A DNA stretch of 39,855 bases from Oscillospiraceae bacterium (GTDB lineage Bacteria; Bacillota; Clostridia; Oscillospirales; Oscillospiraceae): positions 1 through 39,855 of the forward strand of contig JAJBUU010000029.1 of assembly GCA_020860205.1 (NCBI GenBank), read 5' to 3'. A model generated the notes under the pieces. The model made no database searches and had not been told where the DNA came from. It saw nothing but the letters and a program-made list of their open reading frames with translations. The translations under genes were made by a program, and so were the position numbers. Positions 1-6,875 of the stretch are shown here, piece by piece; positions within the stretch are counted from its first letter, which is position 1; every line of letters starts with the position of its first letter.

Positions 1-2
1 CT

Positions 3-224
3 CTGGATATGGCGTATCGCCGCCGGAAACCGCCCAAGGGTCTGATTTTCCACAGCGACCGGGGCGTGCAGTATGCGTCCAGGGCATATCGGGAGCGGCT
101 GGAATCCTATGGGATCCGGCAGAGTATGTCCCGCAGAGGCGATCCCTACGACAACGCAGTAGCGGAGAACTTCTTCAGCTGCCTTAAATGTGAGCTTATT
201 CACCATAAACAGTATTGCCGGTAA
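3..224 (+). pseudogene. IS3-family transposase (orfB) C-terminal fragment
   Basis: This is the end of an IS3-family DDE transposase; the reading frame is open from the left edge of the window. It carries the second catalytic aspartate in HSDRGVQY and the catalytic glutamate in [13 protein letters not shown], the usual spacing for the family. The family match stops at about HHKQY (near base 217), where intact relatives continue for about 50 more residues. The frame then runs into unrelated sequence and stops at 224. The rest of the element and any terminal inverted repeat on this side are absent, so it is an inactive remnant, truncated by a rearrangement that brought in the vsr-like gene. The start lies outside the window. 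Confidence 0.85.
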
Positions 225-723
225 TTTTGATCGTTGCTATAAATCTCCGGAAAAACGAAGCAGGAATATGTCAAAAATCCGAAGCAAGGACACGAAACCG
301 GAGGAATATATACGAAAAAAACTATTCCGGCTTGGATACCGCTACAGAAAGAACACAAACGCTGTTTATGGACATCCGGATGCCTGGCTTGCAAAATATA
401 ATACAGCTTTGTTTGTTCACGGGTGCTTTTGGCATCGGCACGAAGGATGTAAGTATGCCTATACACCGAAAAGCAGGGTTGACTTCTGGCAGGAGAAATT
501 TCAGAAGAATGTTGAACGTGATTTGGCAGTAAAAGAGCATCTTACAGCGCAGGGGATTCGTATCCTGATAGTGTGGGAATGTGCGGTCAGAAAAATGATA
601 AAGTCAGAAGAAACGGAACGTGAGGTATTGAACGAAGTAGAAGATTTCCTGACTTCCACCAGAAGCTATGAGGAAATCGAATTTGCATCAAGCAGCAGTA
701 AGAGCTTTCTTCTCTGCTTTTAG
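190..723 (+). CDS. vsr: Very short patch repair (Vsr) DNA mismatch endonuclease
   Basis: Vsr nicks DNA 5' of T:G mismatches that arise when 5-methylcytosine deaminates, normally at sites made by a partner cytosine methylase. The family blocks are clear: [16 protein letters not shown] near the N-terminus, GHPDAWL with the catalytic aspartate, [13 protein letters not shown] with the conserved Trp and His residues and a zinc-ligand Cys, then [13 protein letters not shown] and VWECAV. The only upstream start is a GTG at 190 inside the IS3 remnant, with no good ribosome binding site, so the first ~20 residues are not native. The last ~11 residues are antisense to a second transposase remnant, so both ends look chimeric. 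No cytosine methylase gene is visible in the window. The fold is probably retained; whether it is expressed is doubtful. Confidence 0.85.
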   Translation: MSLFTINSIAGNFDRCYKSPEKRSRNMSKIRSKDTKPEEYIRKKLFRLGYRYRKNTNAVYGHPDAWLAKYNTALFVHGCFWHRHEGCKYAYTPKSRVDFWQEKFQKNVERDLAVKEHLTAQGIRILIVWECAVRKMIKSEETEREVLNEVEDFLTSTRSYEEIEFASSSSKSFLLCF

Positions 724-840
724 AGCATAGAGGGTCTGCCTTGTGACGTAAAAACGGTCAATTACGATCATGACGTTAGGAAAGCAAATCTCATCAATAT
801 CTCTGAATTGGAAGTTCATATCCTGATTTTCACTCCCGGC
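688..840 (-). pseudogene. ISL3-like transposase fragment
   Basis: On the minus strand an open stretch ending with a TGA at 688-690 reads as a piece resembling ISL3-family transposases. The key block is CFPNVMIVIDRFYVTRQ followed by ALKAEKK, which resembles the FPNA-IV-DRFH motif around a catalytic aspartate in that family. The upstream part is closed by a stop at 868-870 and no start or further domain is visible, so this is a remnant of about 50 codons. It overlaps the last codons of the vsr-like gene on the opposite strand. Family identity is from motif resemblance only. Confidence 0.5.
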
Positions 841-898
841 AAAAAAGATTTTGCAGACAAGACCACGTCATTCGGCCGGAGCGGATTATGCGGCATCG

Positions 899-944
899 TT
901 TTATGCCCGGAGCGCGCCATATACGGCGCGCTCCGGGCATAAAA
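899..944. repeat. Perfect 20-bp inverted repeat downstream of the phosphoglucomutase gene
   Basis: Arms 899-918 and 925-944 are perfect reverse complements of 20 bases around a 6-base loop (ATATAC). It begins 9 nt after the stop of the minus-strand phosphoglucomutase gene and faces the IS debris on the other side. It has the shape of an intrinsic terminator stem, but the flanks are T-rich before and A-rich after the stem on both strands, so the usual U-tract after the stem is missing. It may act as a 3' end stabiliser or a Rho-dependent or unusual terminator. Confidence 0.7.
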
Positions 945-952
945 GACTGATT

Positions 953-2683
953 TTATATGGTTTTCAGCGTTTCCGCATAAGCGGCCAGGCGATCCAGCTT
1001 TTCGGTGCAGGCGACGCGGTCGTCCCCTTTCACCATCAGGTAAACCTTGATTTTGGGTTCCGTCCCGGAGGGGCGGATGATGAAACTGCTGCCATCGGCC
1101 AGCTCAAAATACAAAACATTGCTGCCCTGTATCTCCGTTTGTCCAACGATACCAAGCCCCTGCACGGAGAGCGTCCCGGTCTGATAGTCGCGCAGCAGCG
1201 CAACGGCGGTTCCCGCCATTTCCGCAGGCGGTTCCTCCCGGAGCCGCGCCATGATCTGGCGCATCTTTTCCAATCCGTCCAGACCCGGCATGACAAGGTT
1301 CAGCGTCCGCTCCTGATAGCAGCCGTAAACCTCGTAGAGATGCTCCAGCGCATCCAGCAGGGTCATACCCTGTTCGCAATAATACGCGGCCATTTCCGCA
1401 ATCATCATGGATGCCGCGACTGCGTCCTTGTCCCGCACATAGTCGCCGATCATGCAGCCGTAGCTCTCCTCATAGGCAAAAATGCACTGTGGACTGCCGA
1501 CAGCCTCCCAGTCTGCGATTTTTTCCGCGATGAATTTGAAGCCGGTGAAGGTATCCGCAATTTCAATACCATTGCGCACCGCGACCTCACGCGCCATCTC
1601 CGTAGTCACGATGGTTTTCAGCGTTCCGGCATTGGGCGGAAGCGTTCCGGTGCGCCGTTTCGCCCCGATGATATAGTCCAGCAGCAGCACACCCATCTGA
1701 TTCCCTGTGATGGGAACATAGTCCGTTCCGCGCCGCGCCAGCACGCCCACACGGTCAGAATCCGGGTCTGTTCCGATGATGAGGTCGCTGTCCACCTGTC
1801 TGGCCAGCGCCACCGCGAGGGCAAAGCTCTCCACATTCTCCGGGTTGGGGGACTCCACCGTTGGAAAATCTCCGTCGATCACCATCTGCTCCGGGACGGG
1901 GATCAACTGCGTCACGCCAAGCCGTCGCAGCGCCTCCGGCACCAGACGGTAGCCCGCACCGTGAAATGGCGTGTAGACAATTTTCAGTTTCTCCGCAACG
2001 CGCGTTACCGCAGTGTGGTCGATAGACTGTTCCATCACGCGCGTAAGGAACGCCTCGTCCGTTTCCGCGCCAATGAGTTCGACCATTCCGGCAGCCTTCG
2101 CCTCGTCAAAATCCATCGTCCGGAAGCCGTTGAATATGTCGATTTGCTGCATCTGCGCGGCGATGGCCGCAGCGTGCTCCGGCGGAAGCTGCGCGCCGTC
2201 CGACCAGTAGACCTTGTAACCATTATATTCTTTCGGGTTGTGGCTGGCCGTGACATTCAGTCCTGCCGTTGCGCCGTAGTAACGGACGGCAAAGCTCAGC
2301 TCCGGCGTCGGGCGCAGCGCGTCAAACAGCCGGACATGGATCCCATTCGCCGCCATGACGCAGGCCGCCTCCTGCGCAAACAGCGCGCTGTTGTTCCGGC
2401 AATCGTAGCAGATGACGATCCCGGCGCGCTTTGCATCGTTGCCTTCTCCCCCGATGACGTTGGCAAACGCCTGCGTCACATGGCGGATCACATGGACGTT
2501 CATGTGGTGCAGACCCACCTTCATCGTTCCGCGCAAACCGGCGGTCCCGAACTCCAGCGGCGCAAAAAAGCGGCTTTCGATTTCCTTTTCATCGTGCCGG
2601 ATGTCATGCAGATCCTTCCATTCGCTCTCGCTGAGCGAGGGGCAGTCCAGCCAGCGTTCGTATTCCTTCCTGCAAGCGTTCAT
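953..2683 (-). CDS. pgcA: Phosphoglucomutase / phospho-sugar mutase
   Basis: A cytoplasmic alpha-D-phosphohexomutase that interconverts glucose-6-phosphate and glucose-1-phosphate, supplying precursors for cell-envelope and storage sugars. All four family signatures are present: the phosphoserine loop TASHNP, the metal loop GTDPDSDRVG, the sugar-binding loop FAYEESYG, and the phosphate-binding loop RPSGTEPKIKVY near the C-terminus. At 576 residues it matches the long PgcA-type phosphoglucomutases of Firmicutes rather than the ~450-residue GlmM type. The start at 2683 is chosen because GGGAGG lies 10 nt upstream; an in-frame start at 2731 would add residues with no family match. It appears to be a single-gene unit. 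Confidence 0.93.
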   Translation of the reverse strand: MNACRKEYERWLDCPSLSESEWKDLHDIRHDEKEIESRFFAPLEFGTAGLRGTMKVGLHHMNVHVIRHVTQAFANVIGGEGNDAKRAGIVICYDCRNNSALFAQEAACVMAANGIHVRLFDALRPTPELSFAVRYYGATAGLNVTASHNPKEYNGYKVYWSDGAQLPPEHAAAIAAQMQQIDIFNGFRTMDFDEAKAAGMVELIGAETDEAFLTRVMEQSIDHTAVTRVAEKLKIVYTPFHGAGYRLVPEALRRLGVTQLIPVPEQMVIDGDFPTVESPNPENVESFALAVALARQVDSDLIIGTDPDSDRVGVLARRGTDYVPITGNQMGVLLLDYIIGAKRRTGTLPPNAGTLKTIVTTEMAREVAVRNGIEIADTFTGFKFIAEKIADWEAVGSPQCIFAYEESYGCMIGDYVRDKDAVAASMMIAEMAAYYCEQGMTLLDALEHLYEVYGCYQERTLNLVMPGLDGLEKMRQIMARLREEPPAEMAGTAVALLRDYQTGTLSVQGLGIVGQTEIQGSNVLYFELADGSSFIIRPSGTEPKIKVYLMVKGDDRVACTEKLDRLAAYAETLKTI

Positions 2684-2823
2684 TTCCGGTTTGCCTCCCA
2701 TCGCAGTTCTTGGTACAGAGGACGTGTGCAAAGCATAACCCTTTCCTCCATTGTCGGTGACTCATCCTTTCCGCCGCGTTTTTCCCGCGGGCAAGCCTGA
2801 TTTTTTATGCTGTTAATATTTTA

Positions 2824-2829
2824 ATTATA
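2824..2829 (-). promoter_or_regulatory. Possible -10 element for the phosphoglucomutase gene
   Basis: A perfect TATAAT lies on the minus strand about 140 nt upstream of the chosen start, in an AT-rich patch between the SGNH gene and the mutase gene. No good -35 hexamer is found at 16-18 bp, so the call is weak. Confidence 0.3.
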
Positions 2830-2883
2830 TGGAACCTGTTCAAATCCGCTTCTGACAAACGCGCATTCCTTCAGCCGCACAGT

Positions 2884-4023
2884 CTAAAAATAAGCGTGCA
2901 TGCGGATATACTGCATGACCGTGCAGAACGCGCCGCCGTTGAGATGCAGCCCGTCGCCATTCTGGCTGCTCTCCGGCAGATATCCGTCCGCACCGACCAC
3001 GGCCTCGAAGCTATAAAGGAACCGACAGCCGGTATCTGCGGCGATTTGTTCGATCCAGCCGTTGGCAGCGTTGATTTTCTGATTGTTGATGCTGCTCTGG
3101 TATTGGTAGCTGACAGCGACAGGATAGATAGAATTCAAAATGATTTTTGTATCCGGGCTGGCGGTCTGGATATTTTGCACCAGCGCGGTATAATCCCGGA
3201 TGAACCAGTCCTCATCCATGAAGGAAACGCCGTTGACTCCCAGCGTAATGACCAGGTATTCCGGCTTTGACCGCGTGACGGCTTCTGTAATGGTAAGCTC
3301 CTCCCCGGTCTGCGGATAGACGATCGTGGCGAAGCTGTAATTGGAGAGCGTCAGTGTGCCGCTGGCCGGAGTCCAAACCTGTGTGGCTGGACAGAGGTCG
3401 GTATAACCGGCTCTGTAATAAGCGCCGATGCCATAGGTCGTGCTGTCGCCCAGAAAAATCAGGCGGTTCAGATAATTCCGCCCTCCGTCCGCCGTTTCGG
3501 TCAGACGTGTCCCTGTGGAAACGGCGCGGCTGCTGACCGCGACGGTATTGGTTGCGGCGATATAGCTGACATCAAAGCCCAGCACCTGTCCCAGCTCCCG
3601 GAGCTGGAAAAAATTGCTGCCGCCGATGTTTTGAACATCCAGCTCGTCATGCGCTGAACCGTTAATCAGAATCGTCTGGACACTGCGGACAGCAGAAGCG
3701 GAACGATCCGCTCCCATGGAAAGCTCCGTCCACAAGGGGACATAAGCGCGGCCTGTGGTAATGGACACCGTATCGGCATCATCGTCCCAGTCAACGCTGA
3801 ACTGGCTTGTGGTACCGTTCAGGACATAGGCCAAATCGCGCAAACGGAAATAATTGCAGCCATCAATGTTATATGCTTCGCAGGCGACGGGCTCCCCGTT
3901 CACCGTCAGACTTTGCGGTGAAATCACGGCAGATGCGGAAACCGGCGCTGCAAGCAGTGCAAAGCAGAGAACACAGCAAAGCAAGGCGCGCCTGCGCTTC
4001 CCTCCTGCGTCTGTCGGCTTCAT
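2884..4023 (-). CDS. Secreted SGNH/GDSL-family esterase with copper-amine-oxidase-like stalk domains
   Basis: A 379-residue exported protein. The N-terminus MKPTDAGGKRRRALLCC runs into a hydrophobic signal peptide ending near VSASA. Two stalk modules of the copper amine oxidase N-terminal type follow (around residues 35-90 and 100-160), marked by NIDGCNYFRLRDLA and NIGGSNFFQLREL. The C-terminal ~210 residues form an SGNH hydrolase: block I FLGDSTTYG with the nucleophile Ser, block III LGVNG, and block V DGLHLN with the catalytic Asp-His pair. It may deacylate a cell-wall or extracellular glycan; the substrate cannot be read from sequence. Its ATG overlaps the rlmH stop as ATGA, so it is translationally coupled as the last gene of the murA operon. 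A longer open frame reaching 4272 overlaps rlmH and is rejected as start. Confidence 0.85.
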   Translation of the reverse strand: MKPTDAGGKRRRALLCCVLCFALLAAPVSASAVISPQSLTVNGEPVACEAYNIDGCNYFRLRDLAYVLNGTTSQFSVDWDDDADTVSITTGRAYVPLWTELSMGADRSASAVRSVQTILINGSAHDELDVQNIGGSNFFQLRELGQVLGFDVSYIAATNTVAVSSRAVSTGTRLTETADGGRNYLNRLIFLGDSTTYGIGAYYRAGYTDLCPATQVWTPASGTLTLSNYSFATIVYPQTGEELTITEAVTRSKPEYLVITLGVNGVSFMDEDWFIRDYTALVQNIQTASPDTKIILNSIYPVAVSYQYQSSINNQKINAANGWIEQIAADTGCRFLYSFEAVVGADGYLPESSQNGDGLHLNGGAFCTVMQYIRMHAYF

Positions 4024-4508
4024 TTGTGGTACTTCCTTCCTTCCAGAATGGTGAACGCGCGATAAAGCTGCTCCGCAGCCATCACACGAAAGAGATGGTG
4101 CGGAAATGTCATTTTGGACAGGCTGAGCCGCAAATCCGCGCGCTGCTTCAGCCGCGCGGCAAGTCCGCAGGAGCCGCCGATCAGGATGCATATCCGTCCG
4201 CGTCCCGCCGCGCTCCATGCGCCAAGCTGCGACGCAAGCTGTTCGGAGCTGAGCGCCGTTCCCTCCACGCACATGGCAAGGAGAACGCTGCCCGCAGGAA
4301 TTTGTTTTTCAATTTCCACAGCCTCTTTTTCCAGCGCGGCGGCAATTTCCCTTTCCGATGGGTCGCTGCCGTGACCGGCGCGCTGCTCGGCCAGCTCTAC
4401 CGTTTCAAACCGACAGAACGCCCCAAGACGCTTTTGGTACTCTACAAAAGCGTCCCGGTAATACGGCTCTTTCATCCGGCCGACGCAAATCAGCTTCAAC
4501 GCAAGCAT
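4020..4508 (-). CDS. rlmH: 23S rRNA (pseudouridine1915-N3)-methyltransferase RlmH
   Basis: RlmH is a SPOUT-class methyltransferase that methylates pseudouridine 1915 in helix 69 of 23S rRNA on assembled ribosomes, using S-adenosylmethionine. The 162-residue length matches the family. It begins LALKLICVGRMKEPYYRDA and has the family opening K-EYQKRL. It shows the glycine-rich SAM-binding ILIGGSCGL and ends with the typical YRAFTILEGRKYHK. The ATG at 4508 gives the standard N-terminus; one three codons upstream also exists. It overlaps the walJ-like gene by 13 nt upstream and the SGNH gene by 4 nt downstream. walJ-rlmH proximity is also seen around walRK in Bacillus. Confidence 0.95.
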   Translation of the reverse strand: MLALKLICVGRMKEPYYRDAFVEYQKRLGAFCRFETVELAEQRAGHGSDPSEREIAAALEKEAVEIEKQIPAGSVLLAMCVEGTALSSEQLASQLGAWSAAGRGRICILIGGSCGLAARLKQRADLRLSLSKMTFPHHLFRVMAAEQLYRAFTILEGRKYHK

Positions 4509-5293
4509 GGCGCGCACCGTTCCGGTCCCGGCTCCAGTTCAAGCTCCAGCCGTGCGGCAGCCGGCGCAACATAAAGTCTGGTGGGTCTGCCGCACAGCGC
4601 GGCGGAAACAGTATGATAGGCAAGCTCCGGGGTGTTGTTCTCCCGGCTGAGATGCCCCAGTATGATGCTGCGCGCACCGCTGTCCGCAAGGAACACGCAA
4701 AGCGCAGCGCAGTCGTCGTTGGAAAGGTGTCCGTGTTCGGAAAGCACCCGGCGCTTCAGCGGCGGCGGATACGCGCCGGAGCGCAGCATCGTCACGTCAT
4801 GATTGGCCTCCACCAGCACCGCATCCGCCCCGGACAGGCCGCAGCGGATTTCCTCCGTCACATGACCCATGTCCGTTGCGGCGGCGAACCGCTCCCCGTC
4901 CGTGCTCAGACGCCAGCCGACGCTCTCCGGCGTATCATGCGGCGTGGGGAACGGCAACAGCTCCACGCCGGAAACACGGTCTCCGTCAAAGCGTACTTCG
5001 TGCAGGCAGCGTGCGGCAGCAGGTACGGCGGCGCAAAGTCCCTCCGCAACCGTCGCGGTCGTATAGAGCGGCACGTCGCAATGCTTCAGCATTGTGGCAA
5101 GTCCGCTGATGTGGTCGCTGTGTTCATGCGTGATCAGCACGCCGGAGAGCGCCTCCGGCGCGAGACCGCAGCCTGCAAGTCCCTCCCGGATGCGGCGGAA
5201 CGAGATTCCCGCATCCAACAGAAACTGCGCGCCGCTGATGGAAACGAGCGCGCAGTTTCCGCGGCTTCCGCTGGCAAATGTAACGATGCGCAT
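4496..5293 (-). CDS. walJ: WalJ/YycJ-like MBL-fold metallo-hydrolase
   Basis: A 265-residue metallo-beta-lactamase fold protein of the YycJ (WalJ/VicX) group, probably a cytoplasmic nuclease-like hydrolase linked in Firmicutes to cell-wall or DNA-repair homeostasis. The opening FASGSRGNCALV followed by LLDAGISFRRI is typical of the group. THEHSDHISG is the dinuclear zinc motif, TDMGHV and EANHD hold further ligands, and SEHGHLSN and ILGHLSREN complete the C-terminal set. Its ATG overlaps the murA stop by one base (TGATG), so it is coupled to murA. The walRK genes that usually sit next to it are not in the window. The symbol rests on family resemblance. Confidence 0.85.
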   Translation of the reverse strand: MRIVTFASGSRGNCALVSISGAQFLLDAGISFRRIREGLAGCGLAPEALSGVLITHEHSDHISGLATMLKHCDVPLYTTATVAEGLCAAVPAAARCLHEVRFDGDRVSGVELLPFPTPHDTPESVGWRLSTDGERFAAATDMGHVTEEIRCGLSGADAVLVEANHDVTMLRSGAYPPPLKRRVLSEHGHLSNDDCAALCVFLADSGARSIILGHLSRENNTPELAYHTVSAALCGRPTRLYVAPAAARLELELEPGPERCAPCLR

Positions 5294-6606
5294 CAGCCGA
5301 CGTCGTCCAGCGCACGGTTTTCGTTGCCGTCCGGTTCATCGTCCGGTTCCGAAATGGCTGCGATATCCGCGCCGACAGCGCGCAGCTTACCCACAATGTC
5401 CTGATAGCCGCGTTCAATATATACAACATCTTCAATCACGGTAGTGCCCTCCGCGCAAAGCCCGGCCACGATCATCGCCGCGCCGGCACGCAGGTCGCAG
5501 GCCGCAACAGGCGCGCCGGTCAGATGGCCGATGCCCTCGATGATTGCGGTCTTGCCGCTGACATGGATCTCCGCCCCCATCTTGCGCAGCTCGTTGACAT
5601 AGCGGTAACGATTGTCCCAGACGCCCTCTGTGACGATGCTGGTTCCCTGCGCAAGGCAGAGCAGCGTGGTAATCTGTGGCTGCATATCCGTCGGGAAGCC
5701 GGGATATGGCTGTGTCTTGACGTTGGCGCGGTAAAGCGCGCCTTCGCGCCGGACGACGACAAAATCGCCGCCCTCCTGAACGTCCGCGCCGATTTCCCGC
5801 AGCTTCGCAGAGATGCACTCCAGATGGCGCGGGATAACATTGTTGATTTTCAGTGCGCCGCCTGTTGCGGCAACAGCGGTCATATAGGTGCCCGCCTCGA
5901 TCTGGTCGGGGATCAGCGAATAGGCGCCGCCGTGCAGCTTCTGCACGCCGCGCACCTTGATCACGTCCGTTCCTGCGCCGCGGATGTCCGCGCCCATCGA
6001 GTTCAAAAAGTTTGCCAAATCAACGATGTGCGGCTCTCTTGCGACGTTCTCGATGATCGTCATGCCCTCCGCCGTGGCGGCGGCGATCATGATGTTGATG
6101 GTCGCGCCGACGGAAACCTTGTCCAGATAGATGCGCGCGCCGTGCAGCCGTCCTCCGGCAGCCTTTGCCTGAATCAGGCCGCGGCCGATCTCAATGGACG
6201 CGCCCAGCGCCTTCATCCCCTTGATATGCTGGTCGATGGGGCGAACGCCAAAGTTGCAGCCGCCCGGCATCGTGGTACACGCCTCCCCAAAGCGGCCCAG
6301 CATGGAGCCGATCAGGTAATAGGACGCGCGGATTTGTTTTGTCAGTGAAAAAATACGATTGGAAAGGCGGACGCTGGTGCAGTCCACATCCACAGTGCCG
6401 GGATTGATAAAACGCACCTTTGCACCCATCAATGAGAGGATTTGGAGCAGTTTGTCCGTATCGCTGATTTGCGGCAGATTTTCAATGCGGCACACGCCGT
6501 CCACCATCATTGCTGCGGGAATAATGGCAACGGCGGCATTTTTCGCGCCGGAAATTTCCACTTCGCCATACAGCGGCTTGCCGCCCCTTATCACATATTT
6601 ATCCAA
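5293..6606 (-). CDS. murA: UDP-N-acetylglucosamine 1-carboxyvinyltransferase MurA
   Basis: MurA catalyses the first committed step of peptidoglycan synthesis, transferring enolpyruvate from PEP to UDP-GlcNAc; it is the fosfomycin target. The sequence begins DKYVIRGGKPLYGEVEISGAKNA, contains the loop MPGGCNFGVRPID with the PEP-binding cysteine at about residue 116, and has the repeated EPSP-synthase-like fold through RAGAAMIVAGLCAEG. I chose the TTG at 6606, with GGGGG about 9 nt upstream. It gives 437 residues, places the cysteine where E. coli has Cys115, and lies 80 nt after the predicted transcription start. ATG 6651 is an alternative. The last ~20 acidic residues are an unusual tail. First gene of a four-gene operon. 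Confidence 0.92.
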   Translation of the reverse strand: MDKYVIRGGKPLYGEVEISGAKNAAVAIIPAAMMVDGVCRIENLPQISDTDKLLQILSLMGAKVRFINPGTVDVDCTSVRLSNRIFSLTKQIRASYYLIGSMLGRFGEACTTMPGGCNFGVRPIDQHIKGMKALGASIEIGRGLIQAKAAGGRLHGARIYLDKVSVGATINIMIAAATAEGMTIIENVAREPHIVDLANFLNSMGADIRGAGTDVIKVRGVQKLHGGAYSLIPDQIEAGTYMTAVAATGGALKINNVIPRHLECISAKLREIGADVQEGGDFVVVRREGALYRANVKTQPYPGFPTDMQPQITTLLCLAQGTSIVTEGVWDNRYRYVNELRKMGAEIHVSGKTAIIEGIGHLTGAPVAACDLRAGAAMIVAGLCAEGTTVIEDVVYIERGYQDIVGKLRAVGADIAAISEPDDEPDGNENRALDDVG

Positions 6607-6695
6607 GAAATCTGACCCCCGATTCTGCCAAAGCGCCGTCTTTTTCCCCATTCCGGCGTGCAGCGTGGTAAGTAATTTCATTTGTAGCACACGGT

Positions 6696-6724
6696 ATCAT
6701 AGCACATCGGCGGCAAAATTGCAA
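6696..6724 (-). promoter_or_regulatory. Sigma-A promoter of the murA operon
   Basis: On the minus strand TTGCAA (6719-6724) and TATGAT (6696-6701) are separated by exactly 17 bp. Transcription would start near 6689, which rules out the in-frame GTG at 6690 and leaves no room for a ribosome binding site before ATG 6681. This supports the TTG or ATG starts further down for murA. Confidence 0.8.
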
Positions 6725-6811
6725 CTGATTTGTGTCGGAATTGTAAACTCTGCCGGGAGTTTTTTCATCCGCAGCGAATTTCTGCGGATGTTTCTTATGT
6801 CCGCCCAAATC

Positions 6812-6857
6812 GGCAGGAACGGCAGGCGAAAAATTCTTCGCCTGCCGTTTCCTGCTG
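6812..6857. terminator. Hairpin between the beta-propeller gene and the murA promoter
   Basis: Arms 6818-6830 and 6837-6849 pair perfectly over 13 bp around a 6-base loop, and the stem can be lengthened by a further CAGGA/TCCTG after a one-base bulge. It lies about 20 nt after the stop of the beta-propeller gene, where a terminator is expected, but no U-tract follows the stem on the minus strand. Confidence 0.5.
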
Positions 6858-6875
6858 TTTGTATCCGGATGCCGT

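Noticed and set aside
851..2800. Long plus-strand open frame of about 650 codons opposite the phosphoglucomutase gene
   Set aside because: GC-rich DNA leaves shadow frames open; it has no domain and is rich in Arg, His and Gln, while the minus strand encodes all phosphohexomutase motifs.
2884..4272. Longer start for the SGNH protein at 4272
   Set aside because: It would overlap most of rlmH and place the signal peptide in the middle of the protein; the coupled ATG at 4023 fits better.
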